From the NCBI GenBank assembly GCA_030669135.1, contig DAOVEE010000005.1, forward strand, positions 1 through 23,777: a stretch of DNA of 23,777 bases, written 5' to 3'. This document shows positions 6,701-14,498 of this stretch, piece by piece (position 1 is the first letter of the stretch; each line of letters starts with the position of its first letter). A program made the position numbers and the translations under genes. Under the pieces are notes generated by a model. It worked only from the letters and a program-made list of their open reading frames with translations. It had not been told where the DNA came from and ran no database searches. This DNA comes from Candidatus Bathyarchaeota archaeon (GTDB taxonomy: Archaea > Thermoproteota > Bathyarchaeia > TCS64).

Positions 6701-7228
6701 TCAGACGTATACGTTGGTCTTCTGCATCTGGAGCCCCGGGCCGCTCACCACGACGAGGGTTCTCGACCCCAGCATGGTCTTCTCGCTCGGTTCTATACTC
6801 GCCTTGCCTCCGCTGCTCTCCTGGGCGAGGAACCCGGCGAACATGGCGAAGGGGCAGACATACGTGCCTGAGACCAGTCTCCGGCAGGCCCCACCAAACA
6901 TGCAGCCGCGGATGTTGAACCTGAATGAACGGTGGTCCTCCATCACCGCCGTCGCCTTCTCGGCGACGCCCGAAGACTCAAGGAGGGCGCTGTACTTGTC
7001 GAGGGTCTTCTCCACGCTGTGGATCGTTATGAGCCCCATGGTGGGCACTCCCGTCACCTTGTAGAGGGCGTCACGCATCAGACCTACGAGGGACCTGAAA
7101 CGGGAGACTGGGACGATGCCAGCCGTCACCTGTACGTAGCTCAGAAACAAGCCGTGGAGTAGGGAAGCGACGTCTAGCTCACCCGGCTCGAAAATGGCAT
7201 GGGAGCCTTGAGACGCATCAGAGCTCAC
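6701..7228 (-). CDS. Hypothetical protein with a C-terminal Cys motif
   Basis: A 175-aa protein from a GTG start. The N-terminal half is helical (LLHGLFLSYVQVTAG, ALYKVTGVPTMGLITIHSVEKTLDKYSALLE). The second half has a Cys cluster, RGCMFGGACRRLVSGTYVCPFAMFAGF, within a likely alpha-beta domain. The spacing C-X5-C-X9-C resembles small ligand- or metal-binding domains of the V4R or ATC-hydrolase kind, but the match is too weak to assign. A possible TATA, GTTTAATC, lies about 30 bp upstream of the GTG. It sits between the Liv ATPase gene and the class V PLP enzyme, all on the same strand, so a link to the imported substrate is possible. Confidence 0.6.
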   Translation of the reverse strand: MSSDASQGSHAIFEPGELDVASLLHGLFLSYVQVTAGIVPVSRFRSLVGLMRDALYKVTGVPTMGLITIHSVEKTLDKYSALLESSGVAEKATAVMEDHRSFRFNIRGCMFGGACRRLVSGTYVCPFAMFAGFLAQESSGGKASIEPSEKTMLGSRTLVVVSGPGLQMQKTNVYV

Positions 7229-7337
7229 TACGGATCACAGAGAGTCCAAGCGCGCTGATTAAACGGTTGTCCCCCGTTGATATAGATCAGGGGCTAAAAT
7301 CTTGCGGCGTGATGTAAAGATGAGAAAAGGGTTTGGG

Positions 7338-8093
7338 CTACTCCCTGATGGTCTTGAGCTCGCGTACCTCGACCACGCCCAGGTACATTTCCTCGAGCTG
7401 CGGGTGGTTCAGGAGCTCCTGTGCGCCGCCTTCGAAGGTGAACCTGCCGCCGCGCATCATGTACGCGTAGTCACCTACGGCTAGGGCGCGCCTTGCGCGC
7501 TGCTCCACCAGCACGATCGGGAGACCGGTCTCGTCGGCCATGGCCTTGAGCTGCTTCATGACGTCCGTGACCAGCTTAGGCATCAGCCCGGCGGTGGGCT
7601 CGTCCACCACCATCATCTTGGGGTCCCTCATGAGCACCATCCCCTCGGCGAGCATCTGGCGCTCGCCTCCGCTCAGGGTTCCGGCCGCCCTCGGCATGAA
7701 GCCCTTGAGCACCGGGAAGAGGTTGAAGACGAACTCCATCTTGTCCTTGATCATGTCGGAATCCTTTACGGTGTACGCCGCCATCTTTAGGTTGTCTTGG
7801 ACAGTCAGGTTGCTGAATATGTTGCCCACCTGGGGCATGTAGCCTATGCCGAGCTTCGTTCTCTCGTAGGCCGGCATCTCGTTGATTCTCTGGCCCCCGA
7901 AGGTGATGTCGCCGCTGTAGACGGTGGCGAGGCCCATGAGGGCTTTCAGGAGGGTGGTCTTGCCGACGCCGTTGGGGCCGACGACGATGGTTACCTCTCC
8001 GTCTGGAACCTTGAAGTCTAGGTCGTAGAGGACGTGGATAGGCCCGTAGCCCACGTTCAGGCCCTTGGTCTCAAGAATATATTTACTTCCCAT
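7338..8093 (-). CDS. livF: Branched-chain amino-acid-type ABC transporter ATPase (LivF-like)
   Basis: An ABC ATPase of about 251 aa. Walker A GPNGVGKT is near residue 40, the signature LSGGERQ near 141, and Walker B MMVVDEPTAGL follows. Where most ABC ATPases have the switch His, it reads LVEQRARRAL, as usual in LivF. It would power import across the membrane with the second ATPase and the two permeases at 11485-13658. ATG 8093 is preferred because GGTGAG precedes it by about 4 nt and the upstream ATPase ends at 8095; a GTG at 8102 would give a short overlap. Family substrates are leucine, isoleucine and valine, but amides or urea are also known, so the real substrate is open. Confidence 0.92.
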   Translation of the reverse strand: MGSKYILETKGLNVGYGPIHVLYDLDFKVPDGEVTIVVGPNGVGKTTLLKALMGLATVYSGDITFGGQRINEMPAYERTKLGIGYMPQVGNIFSNLTVQDNLKMAAYTVKDSDMIKDKMEFVFNLFPVLKGFMPRAAGTLSGGERQMLAEGMVLMRDPKMMVVDEPTAGLMPKLVTDVMKQLKAMADETGLPIVLVEQRARRALAVGDYAYMMRGGRFTFEGGAQELLNHPQLEEMYLGVVEVRELKTIRE

Positions 8094-8094
8094 C

Positions 8095-8853
8095 TCACTC
8101 ACCTAGGTATGCTTTGATCACCCGCTCGTCCTCGAATACCTCCTCGGCGGTGCCCTCTGTAACAAGCTTACCTCTGTCCATGGCGAAGACGTGGTCCGCG
8201 TACTGGGCGGCCACCTCGAGCCTGTGTTCGATGACGAGGAACGTGATCCCGATCTCGTCGCGGAGCCTCAGGACGTGGCTGAAGATCTGGTGGCAGAGCA
8301 CCGGGTCGATGCTACCAACCGGCTCGTCGAGCAGTATAGTCTCGGCTCCTGACATCAGCGCCCGCCCGATCTCCAGTAGCTTGAGCTCTCCTCCGCTAAG
8401 GGTGTTCGCAGGTTTGTTCCATACGTGTCTTAACCCAAGAACCTTCAGCAACTCTGACGCCCGTCTCACGGCGTTGATCTCGCTGTCGACCCACGTTGGC
8501 TTGAACATTGAGAGAGCTATGTTCTCTCCGGCGTTCTCGGGCAAAGCGACAAGCATGTTCTCCAGAGTGGTTAGCGACAGGAAAGGTGAGGCGATCTGGA
8601 ATGTGCGTACGAGTCCTCTCCGCGCAATCTTGTACATGTCCTCGCTCGTGATGTCTGCCTCGCGATAATAGACATGTCCTTCCTCGGGCACATATATACC
8701 TGAGATGCAGTTCACCAGTGTCGACTTGCCGCAGCCGTTGGGGCCAACCAGAAGATAGATTCCTCCCTCTTTTAGGCTGAAACTGACACCATCGTTAGCA
8801 GCGAACTTACCGAAATACTTGTATACATTGTCTATTTTCAGTACTTCCGACAT
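8095..8853 (-). CDS. livG: Branched-chain amino-acid-type ABC transporter ATPase (LivG-like)
   Basis: A 252-aa ABC ATPase. Walker A GPNGCGKS lies at residues 37-44, the signature LSGGELK near 152, Walker B ETILLDEPVGSIDP follows, and the switch His is present in LVIEHRLEV. It is the expected partner of the LivF-like protein just downstream, which starts 1 base after its stop. TTTAAATATTTT on the plus strand at 8889-8900 gives a minus-strand TATA, so the ATPase pair may be transcribed apart from the binding-protein gene, which has a T9 run after its stop. Confidence 0.92.
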   Translation of the reverse strand: MSEVLKIDNVYKYFGKFAANDGVSFSLKEGGIYLLVGPNGCGKSTLVNCISGIYVPEEGHVYYREADITSEDMYKIARRGLVRTFQIASPFLSLTTLENMLVALPENAGENIALSMFKPTWVDSEINAVRRASELLKVLGLRHVWNKPANTLSGGELKLLEIGRALMSGAETILLDEPVGSIDPVLCHQIFSHVLRLRDEIGITFLVIEHRLEVAAQYADHVFAMDRGKLVTEGTAEEVFEDERVIKAYLGE

Positions 8854-8951
8854 ATCGGCATCAACGATCCTATAGCGTGGGGTTTCTGTTTAAATATTTT
8901 GCCAGAATATTAAATTCATATTTTGAAAAATAGGCAATTTAATATTATTTT

Positions 8952-8960
8952 AAAAAAAAA
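8952..8960 (-). terminator. T9 terminator after the binding-protein gene
   Basis: Nine consecutive A on the plus strand are nine T on the minus strand, 20 nt past the stop of the solute-binding protein. This is a strong archaeal U-tract terminator. The rest of the 126-bp AT-rich gap holds the LivG-side promoter. Confidence 0.6.
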
Positions 8961-8979
8961 GGATTTAGGTTTTGTGTGT

Positions 8980-10275
8980 TTACCTTGTTGGTGGTACGTA
9001 GCCAATTAAGTCTGTGTACCATGTAACGGTATCCGTGACCATGTCGTACAGTCCGGCAACGTATTCACTACCGTCGCCGGTGTCGTCAATTTGGTAGGCC
9101 CAGATCTGGTAGTTGGCTGCGTATCTGTCGCCATCCTCGTTTATCTTGTTCCAGCCGCTAGCGCCGAAACTGTTGAAGCAAGTGGTCTCCTGAAGTGGGA
9201 TGTTAACATTTGCATCTATGCTTTGGCTCTCGAGTATTGTCTCTGCAAGCACCCAGCCGATGTCATACGTACAAGCAGTATAGTAGCCATAAGGCATTGA
9301 TACGAGAGCATAGTATCTCTCGGCTAGGTCCTTATATTTTTCTGATTCCGCTGGTGCAGCCAGTGTACTGTAGAGATCAACATGGGCTGCCTGTTCAGGG
9401 GCGTCGTCCTCTATCTGTGTTGTCAAAGCTGTGCCGTCGCTACCGAACCATACAGTGCTGTAGACTGTTGGGAAGTCCTCTGCTTGCTGGAGCATCATGG
9501 TGGCCTCCTGGAAGGAGATTATATCAATACCAACATGTTCCGCACCATACTCATCAACAGCCTCAGAAAGAATATCCTCAGCCAGCTGTAGATAGCTTGA
9601 GAACTCTTGGACTTCGGCAGCATACCTGATCCTCTCAAGCATCACTCCACCGCCATCTAGCCACATTGGCTCCAATATATTATAGATGCCGTCTGCCCAT
9701 GCGTCACCACGCTGGATAACTACCAAGGCTTTGATACCGTGGCTCTCAAGCATCCTTGCGATAGCGGGAGCCTGAACCAGGTCGGTTGGGCACATCCTGA
9801 GGAGATTGTCGCCGGGGATCATTAGCGTTGGGCTGGTGGATGATGCGCTCCACATCAACATATCGTTGTCGGTACAATAGCTTAGAGCTGATGCAGCTTG
9901 GCTTGACCAGCCGCCGCCGATGAATATGTTGACGTCTATGCTCTTGAAGCCCTGGACCTTCTCCAGGTGGACCGCAGCTTGGCTGGTTGCGTCGTCAATC
10001 AAGTACTCGAACTCTACGTCGTATCCAAGTTTAGAAGCATATTCGTTGTAATCCGGTGTCATCATTTCTTTTATGTGTGGTTGGGCTGTCTCTAGGCCGG
10101 ATGTCGTGGAGCTGATGTAACCGATCTTAATGGTCTTGCCGTCGAGCGGTATGGCTTCAACAGTCTGGGTTACAACCACCTCTTTTGTCTGCGTCGGGGC
10201 GGCGAAGTATCCTACGCCCCCTCCGACGACCAGTCCTACTACGAGTAGCACTATAGCTAGGGTGTTACCTTTCAT
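8980..10275 (-). CDS. LivK-type solute-binding protein with N-terminal membrane anchor
   Basis: A 431-aa extracellular binding protein of the branched-chain amino acid type (periplasmic-binding fold I). It opens MKGNTLAIVLLVVGLVVGGGVGYFAAP, a short charged start and one hydrophobic segment. No lipobox Cys follows, so it is probably membrane-anchored by this segment. The mature part starts TIKIGYISSTTSG and contains the typical GGWSSQAASALSYC region. It would deliver substrate to the permeases encoded divergently at 11485-13658. I chose ATG 10275 because the TATA at 10331-10339 puts the transcript start near 10309; the GTG at 10323 would lie upstream of that start. The Cys pairs suggest disulfides. 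Confidence 0.9.
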   Translation of the reverse strand: MKGNTLAIVLLVVGLVVGGGVGYFAAPTQTKEVVVTQTVEAIPLDGKTIKIGYISSTTSGLETAQPHIKEMMTPDYNEYASKLGYDVEFEYLIDDATSQAAVHLEKVQGFKSIDVNIFIGGGWSSQAASALSYCTDNDMLMWSASSTSPTLMIPGDNLLRMCPTDLVQAPAIARMLESHGIKALVVIQRGDAWADGIYNILEPMWLDGGGVMLERIRYAAEVQEFSSYLQLAEDILSEAVDEYGAEHVGIDIISFQEATMMLQQAEDFPTVYSTVWFGSDGTALTTQIEDDAPEQAAHVDLYSTLAAPAESEKYKDLAERYYALVSMPYGYYTACTYDIGWVLAETILESQSIDANVNIPLQETTCFNSFGASGWNKINEDGDRYAANYQIWAYQIDDTGDGSEYVAGLYDMVTDTVTWYTDLIGYVPPTR

Positions 10276-10330
10276 TTCCAAGTTTTGTTTCACCTTATTG
10301 TTTGTCGCAGAGAGTAATTTCACTCTTTAC

Positions 10331-10342
10331 ATTATATAAGGT
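10331..10342 (-). promoter_or_regulatory. TATA box of the binding-protein gene
   Basis: On the minus strand this reads CCTTATATAAT, about 60 bp upstream of ATG 10275, predicting a leader of about 34 nt. The left end of an IS-derived element begins only 20 bp upstream, so the sequences that once flanked the promoter were replaced by insertion. Confidence 0.6.
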
Positions 10343-10361
10343 TTTTACATATTCTTATTTG

Positions 10362-10381
10362 CAGTAGATTCGCAGGTGGTT
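10362..10381 (+). repeat. Left terminal inverted repeat of IS element
   Basis: CAGTAGATTCGCAGGTGGTT on the plus strand. It matches the minus-strand reading of 11224-11243 at 18 of 20 positions. Confidence 0.75.
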
Positions 10382-10459
10382 GATTATTAGCCTTTTTTCA
10401 TTGGTTTCTTGACCTCGCTTTATCCCTTCGGGAGCTGCAGGAAATCTATCCACTAATCC

Positions 10460-11104
10460 CTAGACACCCGTCACACAAGTGAACCACTCCACCTCTCCCC
10501 ACATACATGCCAAGCCCGCACCCACCCCAACAACCGAAACCCCCCGAGGTCCCCAACCCTCAGCCCTACCGTCCATGTGGAAGAACCTGTCCAGCAGCAC
10601 CACGTCTATCCTGATCCACCTCAGCGCGTACCTGAGGAGCATCTTCACCAGCCCCGCGGCCTTCTTCTTGTCTGTGATGGGGAGGGCCGCCAAGGTAATC
10701 CTGCACCCGTCCCGGACGATGTCGAGAATATTGTAGACCCAGAACCTGGTGGTCCCGCACCGTGCCGGGGACTCCCCGATGAAGGGTTTCTCGTGGATGT
10801 CCACGGCCACACTTTTCCGGCCGGTGAGGAGGCGTCTCCTCTTGGCCTCCCTGAAGACCTTCTCCAGGCAGGGGTCGAAGAGGGTCATCGGGTCTTTTCC
10901 ATTGGTCTCCAGAACCCGGTTACGGACCACGCCGGGGCTGGGGGCGTTCCTACCCCTCTCCTTGAGGAACGCTACGGAGGACTCGATGTCCCTCTAGGTC
11001 ATGGCGGCGAAGAGGAGTACGTCCCGGACCGCGTCTCCCGGGTGTACTGTGTTGGGGGCCGCTTCGAGGCTGGGGCCTTCCTGGAGGGCTTTCTCGATAA
11101 ACCG
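10460..11104 (-). pseudogene. DDE transposase pseudogene (ISH3/IS4-like)
   Basis: A minus-strand frame running from about RFIEKALQEGPSLEAAPNTV through RDVLLFAAMT, an in-frame TAG (10994-10996), RDIESSVAFLKERGRNAPSPG, then a long open part with VAVDIHEKPFIGE, GTTRFWVYNI, RITLAALPITDKKKAAGL and IDVVLLDRFFHMDG. The first two catalytic Asp are recognisable (VAVDIH and VLLDR). After that the sequence no longer resembles a transposase, and the third acidic residue and C-terminal domain are missing. With the nonsense codon and the truncation it cannot be an active transposase. An internal GTG start at 10930 would give only a 156-aa fragment. Confidence 0.8.
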
Positions 11105-11223
11105 TTAAACCTGTTTGCTCTCGTTTTCACGAGGCTTTGGCTTCCCGGGGACGGCTGAGCTTTGATTGGGCCAAGCCTTCCCCGGAACAATTATGTTGAA
11201 GGTAGATTAAATCTTCACTTAAA

Positions 11224-11243
11224 AACCACTTGCGAATCAACTG
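11224..11243 (-). repeat. Right terminal inverted repeat of IS element
   Basis: On the minus strand this reads CAGTTGATTCGCAAGTGGTT, pairing with 10362-10381. The adjacent plus-strand sequence is ATTTA, matching four bases of the left flank. Confidence 0.75.
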
Positions 11244-11373
11244 ATTTAAGAAAAACATTGGATATCATATAAACTTGCTTTTTATCGCTGTAGAGGGATT
11301 AATCTAAGCAAAAACTCTTTAGTTCAGAGAATTTCTATTAACCTCGCTCCAATGGTTCGGAGTATTTAACCCC

Positions 11374-11380
11374 TTATAAA
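11374..11380 (+). promoter_or_regulatory. Candidate TATA in the AT-rich leader of the permease operon
   Basis: The 241-bp gap 11244-11484 is AT-rich and holds several TATA-like motifs but no gene. TTATAAA here would place the start near 11402, giving a leader of about 80 nt. A second candidate, TTCATATAG near 11453-11461, would give an almost leaderless start at ATG 11485. A T6 run lies at about 11412-11417. Confidence 0.35.
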
Positions 11381-11484
11381 CAAACGTCGGTTTAGGACTT
11401 AATTTTATGGGTTTTTTAAAATCCTCTATAGGTTCATGAAAAGTATTATTAATTCATATAGTTAGAACCTTGGTGGGTTTAAAC

Positions 11485-12453
11485 ATGTTAATCCCAGCAA
11501 TTTGGATAGCAGCTCTGACTTATGCAAGTGAGTTAACACTACTCAGTATGGGCTTCACGTTGACATATCTGACGGCGAAAATACCCAACTTCGCACACGG
11601 AACGTACGCAGGCATAGGCATCTATGTAAGCTACACGTTCTCAAAAATCCTTGGATTTTCACCCTACTGGGGGTTCCCTTTTTCCTTCGTAATTGGAGGC
11701 TTGATCAGTATACTCATCTACTTTCTGGTCATCGGGGTACTCCAAAGATTGGGTGGCGGAGCAATCGTATTAACCATTTCAACGCTGGCGATCCAGATCT
11801 TCCTAGCGGGTGCAACCAACATCTACGCATTCTGGCTGAGAGCCAAGTACAGTACTTACGCATCGTTGTTCATGTTGAAAGACTTTGACTTTAAACTTGG
11901 TGACTTCCCAGGAATCTTCATAGTTTCTATGGGACTTACAGTCTCCTGTGTAATACTCCTGCACTATATGCTAACAAGGACAAAGATCGGCGTAGCGATG
12001 AGAGCGACTGCAGAGGATCCGGAGCTTGCTTCAGTACTCGGAATCAATATAAACCAGGTCCAAGTATTCAGTTGGTTCCTCACAGGAGGAATGGCTAGTT
12101 TAGCGGGTTCAATGATCCCCCTTTGGTTCATGAGCACCCCAACGACCGGCGCCATGATGATTACTCCCATCATGGCCGGCAGTCTGTTGGGAGGCTTCGA
12201 AAACGTGTATGGAGCCGTTATAGGTGGTTTAGCGGTCGGTGTATCCGAGATTATGTTGACATACTGGGGCTCAGTCATATTAGGGGCTTGGGTAGGTGAA
12301 TACCGGCCATTGATCCCCATGATATTCCTTGTAATCATTCTATTGATAGAACCTCGTGGTCTACAAGGAGTATGGGAAAAGATAATTGCCAGCGACTCAG
12401 GACAATCAATATTGAAATCACTTGGATTGCTTAAGGAGGAACCAGTAACATGA
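11485..12453 (+). CDS. livH: Branched-chain amino-acid-type ABC permease (LivH-like)
   Basis: A 322-aa polytopic membrane protein with about eight hydrophobic segments. The family hallmarks are early NFAHGTYAGIGIYVSY, the cytoplasmic coupling loop GVAMRATAEDPELASVLGI, and late ITPIMAGSLLGGFENVYGAVIGGLAVG. It forms the translocation channel with the LivM-like protein that follows. I chose ATG 11485, preceded by GGTGGG at 11472-11477; the frame is also open from TTG 11470, but that would swallow the Shine-Dalgarno motif. Its last four bases overlap the next start (ATGA). It is divergent from the binding protein and ATPases, with an IS remnant in between. Confidence 0.93.
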   Translation: MLIPAIWIAALTYASELTLLSMGFTLTYLTAKIPNFAHGTYAGIGIYVSYTFSKILGFSPYWGFPFSFVIGGLISILIYFLVIGVLQRLGGGAIVLTISTLAIQIFLAGATNIYAFWLRAKYSTYASLFMLKDFDFKLGDFPGIFIVSMGLTVSCVILLHYMLTRTKIGVAMRATAEDPELASVLGININQVQVFSWFLTGGMASLAGSMIPLWFMSTPTTGAMMITPIMAGSLLGGFENVYGAVIGGLAVGVSEIMLTYWGSVILGAWVGEYRPLIPMIFLVIILLIEPRGLQGVWEKIIASDSGQSILKSLGLLKEEPVT

Positions 12454-13658
12454 TACAAGAAATAGCACTAGGACTACTTACAAGCAGCGTAGCAGTCGAA
12501 GGCACTTCCAGGCTAATCGTAGACATAGCCATGTACTTTGGTCTATTCGTCATTGTAGCCATGGCCCTCAACTTCCAGTATGGAAACGCAGGCATACCCA
12601 ACATGGGATGTGCCGTACAGGTTATCATTGGCGGCTTCACAGTAAGCGCCATAACGACCCGGTTAATATTTACCCTAGCGGGGAATGCTGGAGTTGAGAT
12701 TCTACCTTGGACATCCGACTACGATTGGGTGTACAACAGTCCAGTCAACGTTAACATTGTAAACAGCTGGCTTTCCGGTAAACCTCTTTTCTGCATCTCA
12801 ATGCTTCTCTTCACAATAGCAATAAACCTAGTACTAGGCGCCGTCATCGGATGGTTAATCAGCTTACCAGCCATTCGGCTTAGGGCAACCTACCTAATGA
12901 TCGTCCTGATTACCATGGCCGATGCCTCACAGATCTTTGGAAGGAATATAACCTGGATAAGCGGTGGAACACTTGGATTATTTATCCCGGATATTTTCAA
13001 GTGGTACTCAGGAGACCGAACTATAGTGATGGCAATCATAACATTGTTGATAGGCCTGATCAGCTTTTTCATCTTCAGAACCATGCTGAACAGTCCCTAC
13101 GGCAGATTGATGAGGGCTATACGCGAAAACGAAGTCACAGTGGGCAGCGTAGGTAAAAACGTAACCGGGATCAGACGGAACATACTCATGTTCGCCTCCG
13201 GCATCACTGCCATAAGCGGTGCATTAATTGGGTTCTACTTCAGCTACGTCGTGGAAGCAAACTATCAACGTGCCCTATGGACCTACTGGCCCTGGCTGAT
13301 GCTCATACTTGGAGGACCTGGTAACAACGCCGGAACTTTCCTCGGCTGCGCACTGGTAACTGCCCTCCGAAGGATCATCATCGTGAACAAATGGTTCCTG
13401 CAGGAGGTCTTCTTCTTCCCGATCGCCTACTTCGAGCAGATCCTTCTTGGAGTACTACTAATAGCCGTAATCATATTCCGTCCAAACGGTATTATTCCCG
13501 AGAAGCTACTATACATCCCGGGAGTAAACTACAGGAAGCTAGTGGACGAAGAAGTCGTAGTTGACTGGAGAAGTGCGTCGAAGTCTCGCGGAGCCTCAAG
13601 CGGAATATCGGGGATCTTCAGGACGCTAGGCGGTAAGAAAGAGGAGGCAGGGGACTAA
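12450..13658 (+). CDS. livM: Branched-chain amino-acid-type ABC permease (LivM-like)
   Basis: A 402-aa polytopic membrane protein, second permease of the transporter. Recognisable parts are FGLFVIVAMALNFQYGNAGIPNMG near the N-terminus, RLRATYLMIVLITMADA, the coupling loop SPYGRLMRAIRENEVTVGSVGKNV, and GGPGNNAGTFLGCALVTALRR with FRPNGIIPEKLL near the end. The polar C-terminal tail of about 45 residues is cytoplasmic. ATG 12450 overlaps the livH stop (ATGA), and GGAGG lies about 10 nt upstream. The stop TAA shares one base with the ATG of a tiny membrane protein gene that follows. Confidence 0.93.
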   Translation: MIQEIALGLLTSSVAVEGTSRLIVDIAMYFGLFVIVAMALNFQYGNAGIPNMGCAVQVIIGGFTVSAITTRLIFTLAGNAGVEILPWTSDYDWVYNSPVNVNIVNSWLSGKPLFCISMLLFTIAINLVLGAVIGWLISLPAIRLRATYLMIVLITMADASQIFGRNITWISGGTLGLFIPDIFKWYSGDRTIVMAIITLLIGLISFFIFRTMLNSPYGRLMRAIRENEVTVGSVGKNVTGIRRNILMFASGITAISGALIGFYFSYVVEANYQRALWTYWPWLMLILGGPGNNAGTFLGCALVTALRRIIIVNKWFLQEVFFFPIAYFEQILLGVLLIAVIIFRPNGIIPEKLLYIPGVNYRKLVDEEVVVDWRSASKSRGASSGISGIFRTLGGKKEEAGD

Positions 13659-13804
13659 TGGACATGGACACGATCCTGTTCTGGGTCATGATCGCCATCT
13701 GGGTGATCATGCCTGCCTTCATCGTATACGAGGAGATCCGGGAAAGAAAAGCCCTCGCAGAGAGTGAGGCAGCGACTGAGGAACTTCAAGTAGCCAACGA
13801 GTAA
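13658..13804 (+). CDS. 48-aa single-span membrane protein in the Liv permease operon
   Basis: ATG 13658 overlaps the LivM stop (TAATG) and is preceded by GGAGG about 11 nt upstream inside the livM end; the stop is TAA at 13802-13804. The product starts MDMDTILFWVMIAIWVIM, has one hydrophobic helix at about residues 5-24, then a highly charged helix (YEEIRERKALAESEAATEEL). This is the layout of small accessory subunits of membrane complexes. I recognise no family. The tight coupling and Shine-Dalgarno support translation. I infer a stabilising or regulatory subunit of the transporter. Confidence 0.7.
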   Translation: MDMDTILFWVMIAIWVIMPAFIVYEEIRERKALAESEAATEELQVANE

Positions 13805-13820
13805 ATCCATTCCTTTTCTA

Positions 13821-13826
13821 TTTTTT
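13821..13826 (+). terminator. T6 terminator of the permease operon
   Basis: Six T lie 16 nt after the stop of the 48-aa gene, in a T-rich stretch (CCTTTTCTATTTTTTATAAA). Confidence 0.5.
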
Positions 13827-13856
13827 ATAAAAACTGTTTTGAAGCAGCCTTCGATT

Positions 13857-13862
13857 AAAAAA
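13857..13862 (-). terminator. T6 terminator of the convergent minus-strand gene
   Basis: Six A on the plus strand (six T on the minus strand) begin 7 bases past the end of the hypothetical gene 13869-14237, mirroring the plus-strand terminator at 13821. Confidence 0.45.
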
Positions 13863-13868
13863 TGGTTT

Positions 13869-14237
13869 CTACTCGGTAGTAAGCGAGTAGTGAACACCCA
13901 GGTCACCAAAAGCCCCGTCGATGTTCTCGATGAGGCCTAGGATCTTCTTCATCGAAGGCTTTTCGGTCCACTCGAACACGAAGTCGTACTCGCCGAGGGT
14001 CATGCTGGCGTCGCTGATTATCTTCTGGGGCTCGTAGCAATCCTTGTACGTGTTCTGCAGGTTCTTCAGGTAGCTATCCCAGTCTCTCTTGTCGCTCTGC
14101 AGCCTCGTAGGGTAAGGCACACACTTGTGGCTGAACTTTATCTCTATGGCCTTCGACATGTCTACGGCGACGCCCTCAAGAGCCTTGATGGCTTTAAGAA
14201 GCGGCGGGCCAAAGATTCGAACATAAGTCTTTGTCAT
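13869..14237 (-). CDS. Conserved-looking hypothetical protein, alpha-beta
   Basis: A 122-aa soluble protein starting MTKTYVRIFGPPLLKAIKALE and ending GDLGVHYSLTTE. Beta strands alternate with helices, in a pattern like a small ferredoxin-like fold: YVRIFG, helix, IEIKFS, long helix, DFVFEW, helix, VHYSL. Cys are at about 39 and 67, not in a motif. I do not recognise the family. CTTTTTATC on the minus strand, about 30 bp before the ATG, gives a near-leaderless promoter, so it is likely its own unit downstream of nop10 rather than part of that operon. Confidence 0.65.
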   Translation of the reverse strand: MTKTYVRIFGPPLLKAIKALEGVAVDMSKAIEIKFSHKCVPYPTRLQSDKRDWDSYLKNLQNTYKDCYEPQKIISDASMTLGEYDFVFEWTEKPSMKKILGLIENIDGAFGDLGVHYSLTTE

Positions 14238-14313
14238 GGTGATCGCAAAAACATGGGGAACTGGACGATAAAAAGTCTTCCCAAGTGAAAAATATTCTTC
14301 AAACGAGTCTGTG

Positions 14314-14493
14314 TCACCGCGACTGCTGTTTCCTCTCAGCCATCCTCTTCATGAGGATGCGGTACCTGCGGTACTTGTCGTCGAGGGAGAACTTTGCTGG
14401 GTGGGGCGACTCCGTCGTGCCTCCGCACCGTGGGCACGTGTCCTTGAGCGTGTATTGGTTGCAACTGGTGCATCGCCTCAGAAGCCATACCAT
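14314..14493 (-). CDS. nop10: Nop10 (H/ACA RNP and pseudouridylation complex protein)
   Basis: A 59-aa protein, MVWLLRRCTSCNQYTLKDTCPRCGG, followed by a basic helical tail (DDKYRRYRILMKRMAERK). The two CXXC pairs form the zinc ribbon of archaeal Nop10, and PHPAKFSLDDKYRRYR is the linker and helix that bind Cbf5. Role: part of the H/ACA RNP that guides rRNA pseudouridylation. It starts 5 nt after aif2a with GGGAG upstream. The open frame extends further upstream into aif2a, but ATG 14493 matches the family N-terminus. Confidence 0.95.
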   Translation of the reverse strand: MVWLLRRCTSCNQYTLKDTCPRCGGTTESPHPAKFSLDDKYRRYRILMKRMAERKQQSR

Positions 14494-14498
14494 CGGCG

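Larger units (their letters stand above)
10362..11243. mobile_element. Decayed IS element with intact terminal inverted repeats
   Basis: An 882-bp segment bounded by 20-bp inverted repeats (10362-10381 and 11224-11243, 18/20 matching; shared core GATTCGCA-GTGGTT). It contains a broken DDE transposase on the minus strand. Flanks read ATTTG on the left and ATTTA on the right, a possible imperfect 5-bp target duplication. The transposase resembles the archaeal ISH3/IS4-type group, but the element is shorter than a full copy of such elements, consistent with an internal loss of the transposase C-terminus. It lies between the two divergent halves of the Liv transporter locus. Confidence 0.75.

Noticed and set aside
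10460..10930. A functional 156-aa gene
   Set aside because: It is the middle of a transposase with a nonsense codon upstream and no C-terminal catalytic part, inside inverted repeats.
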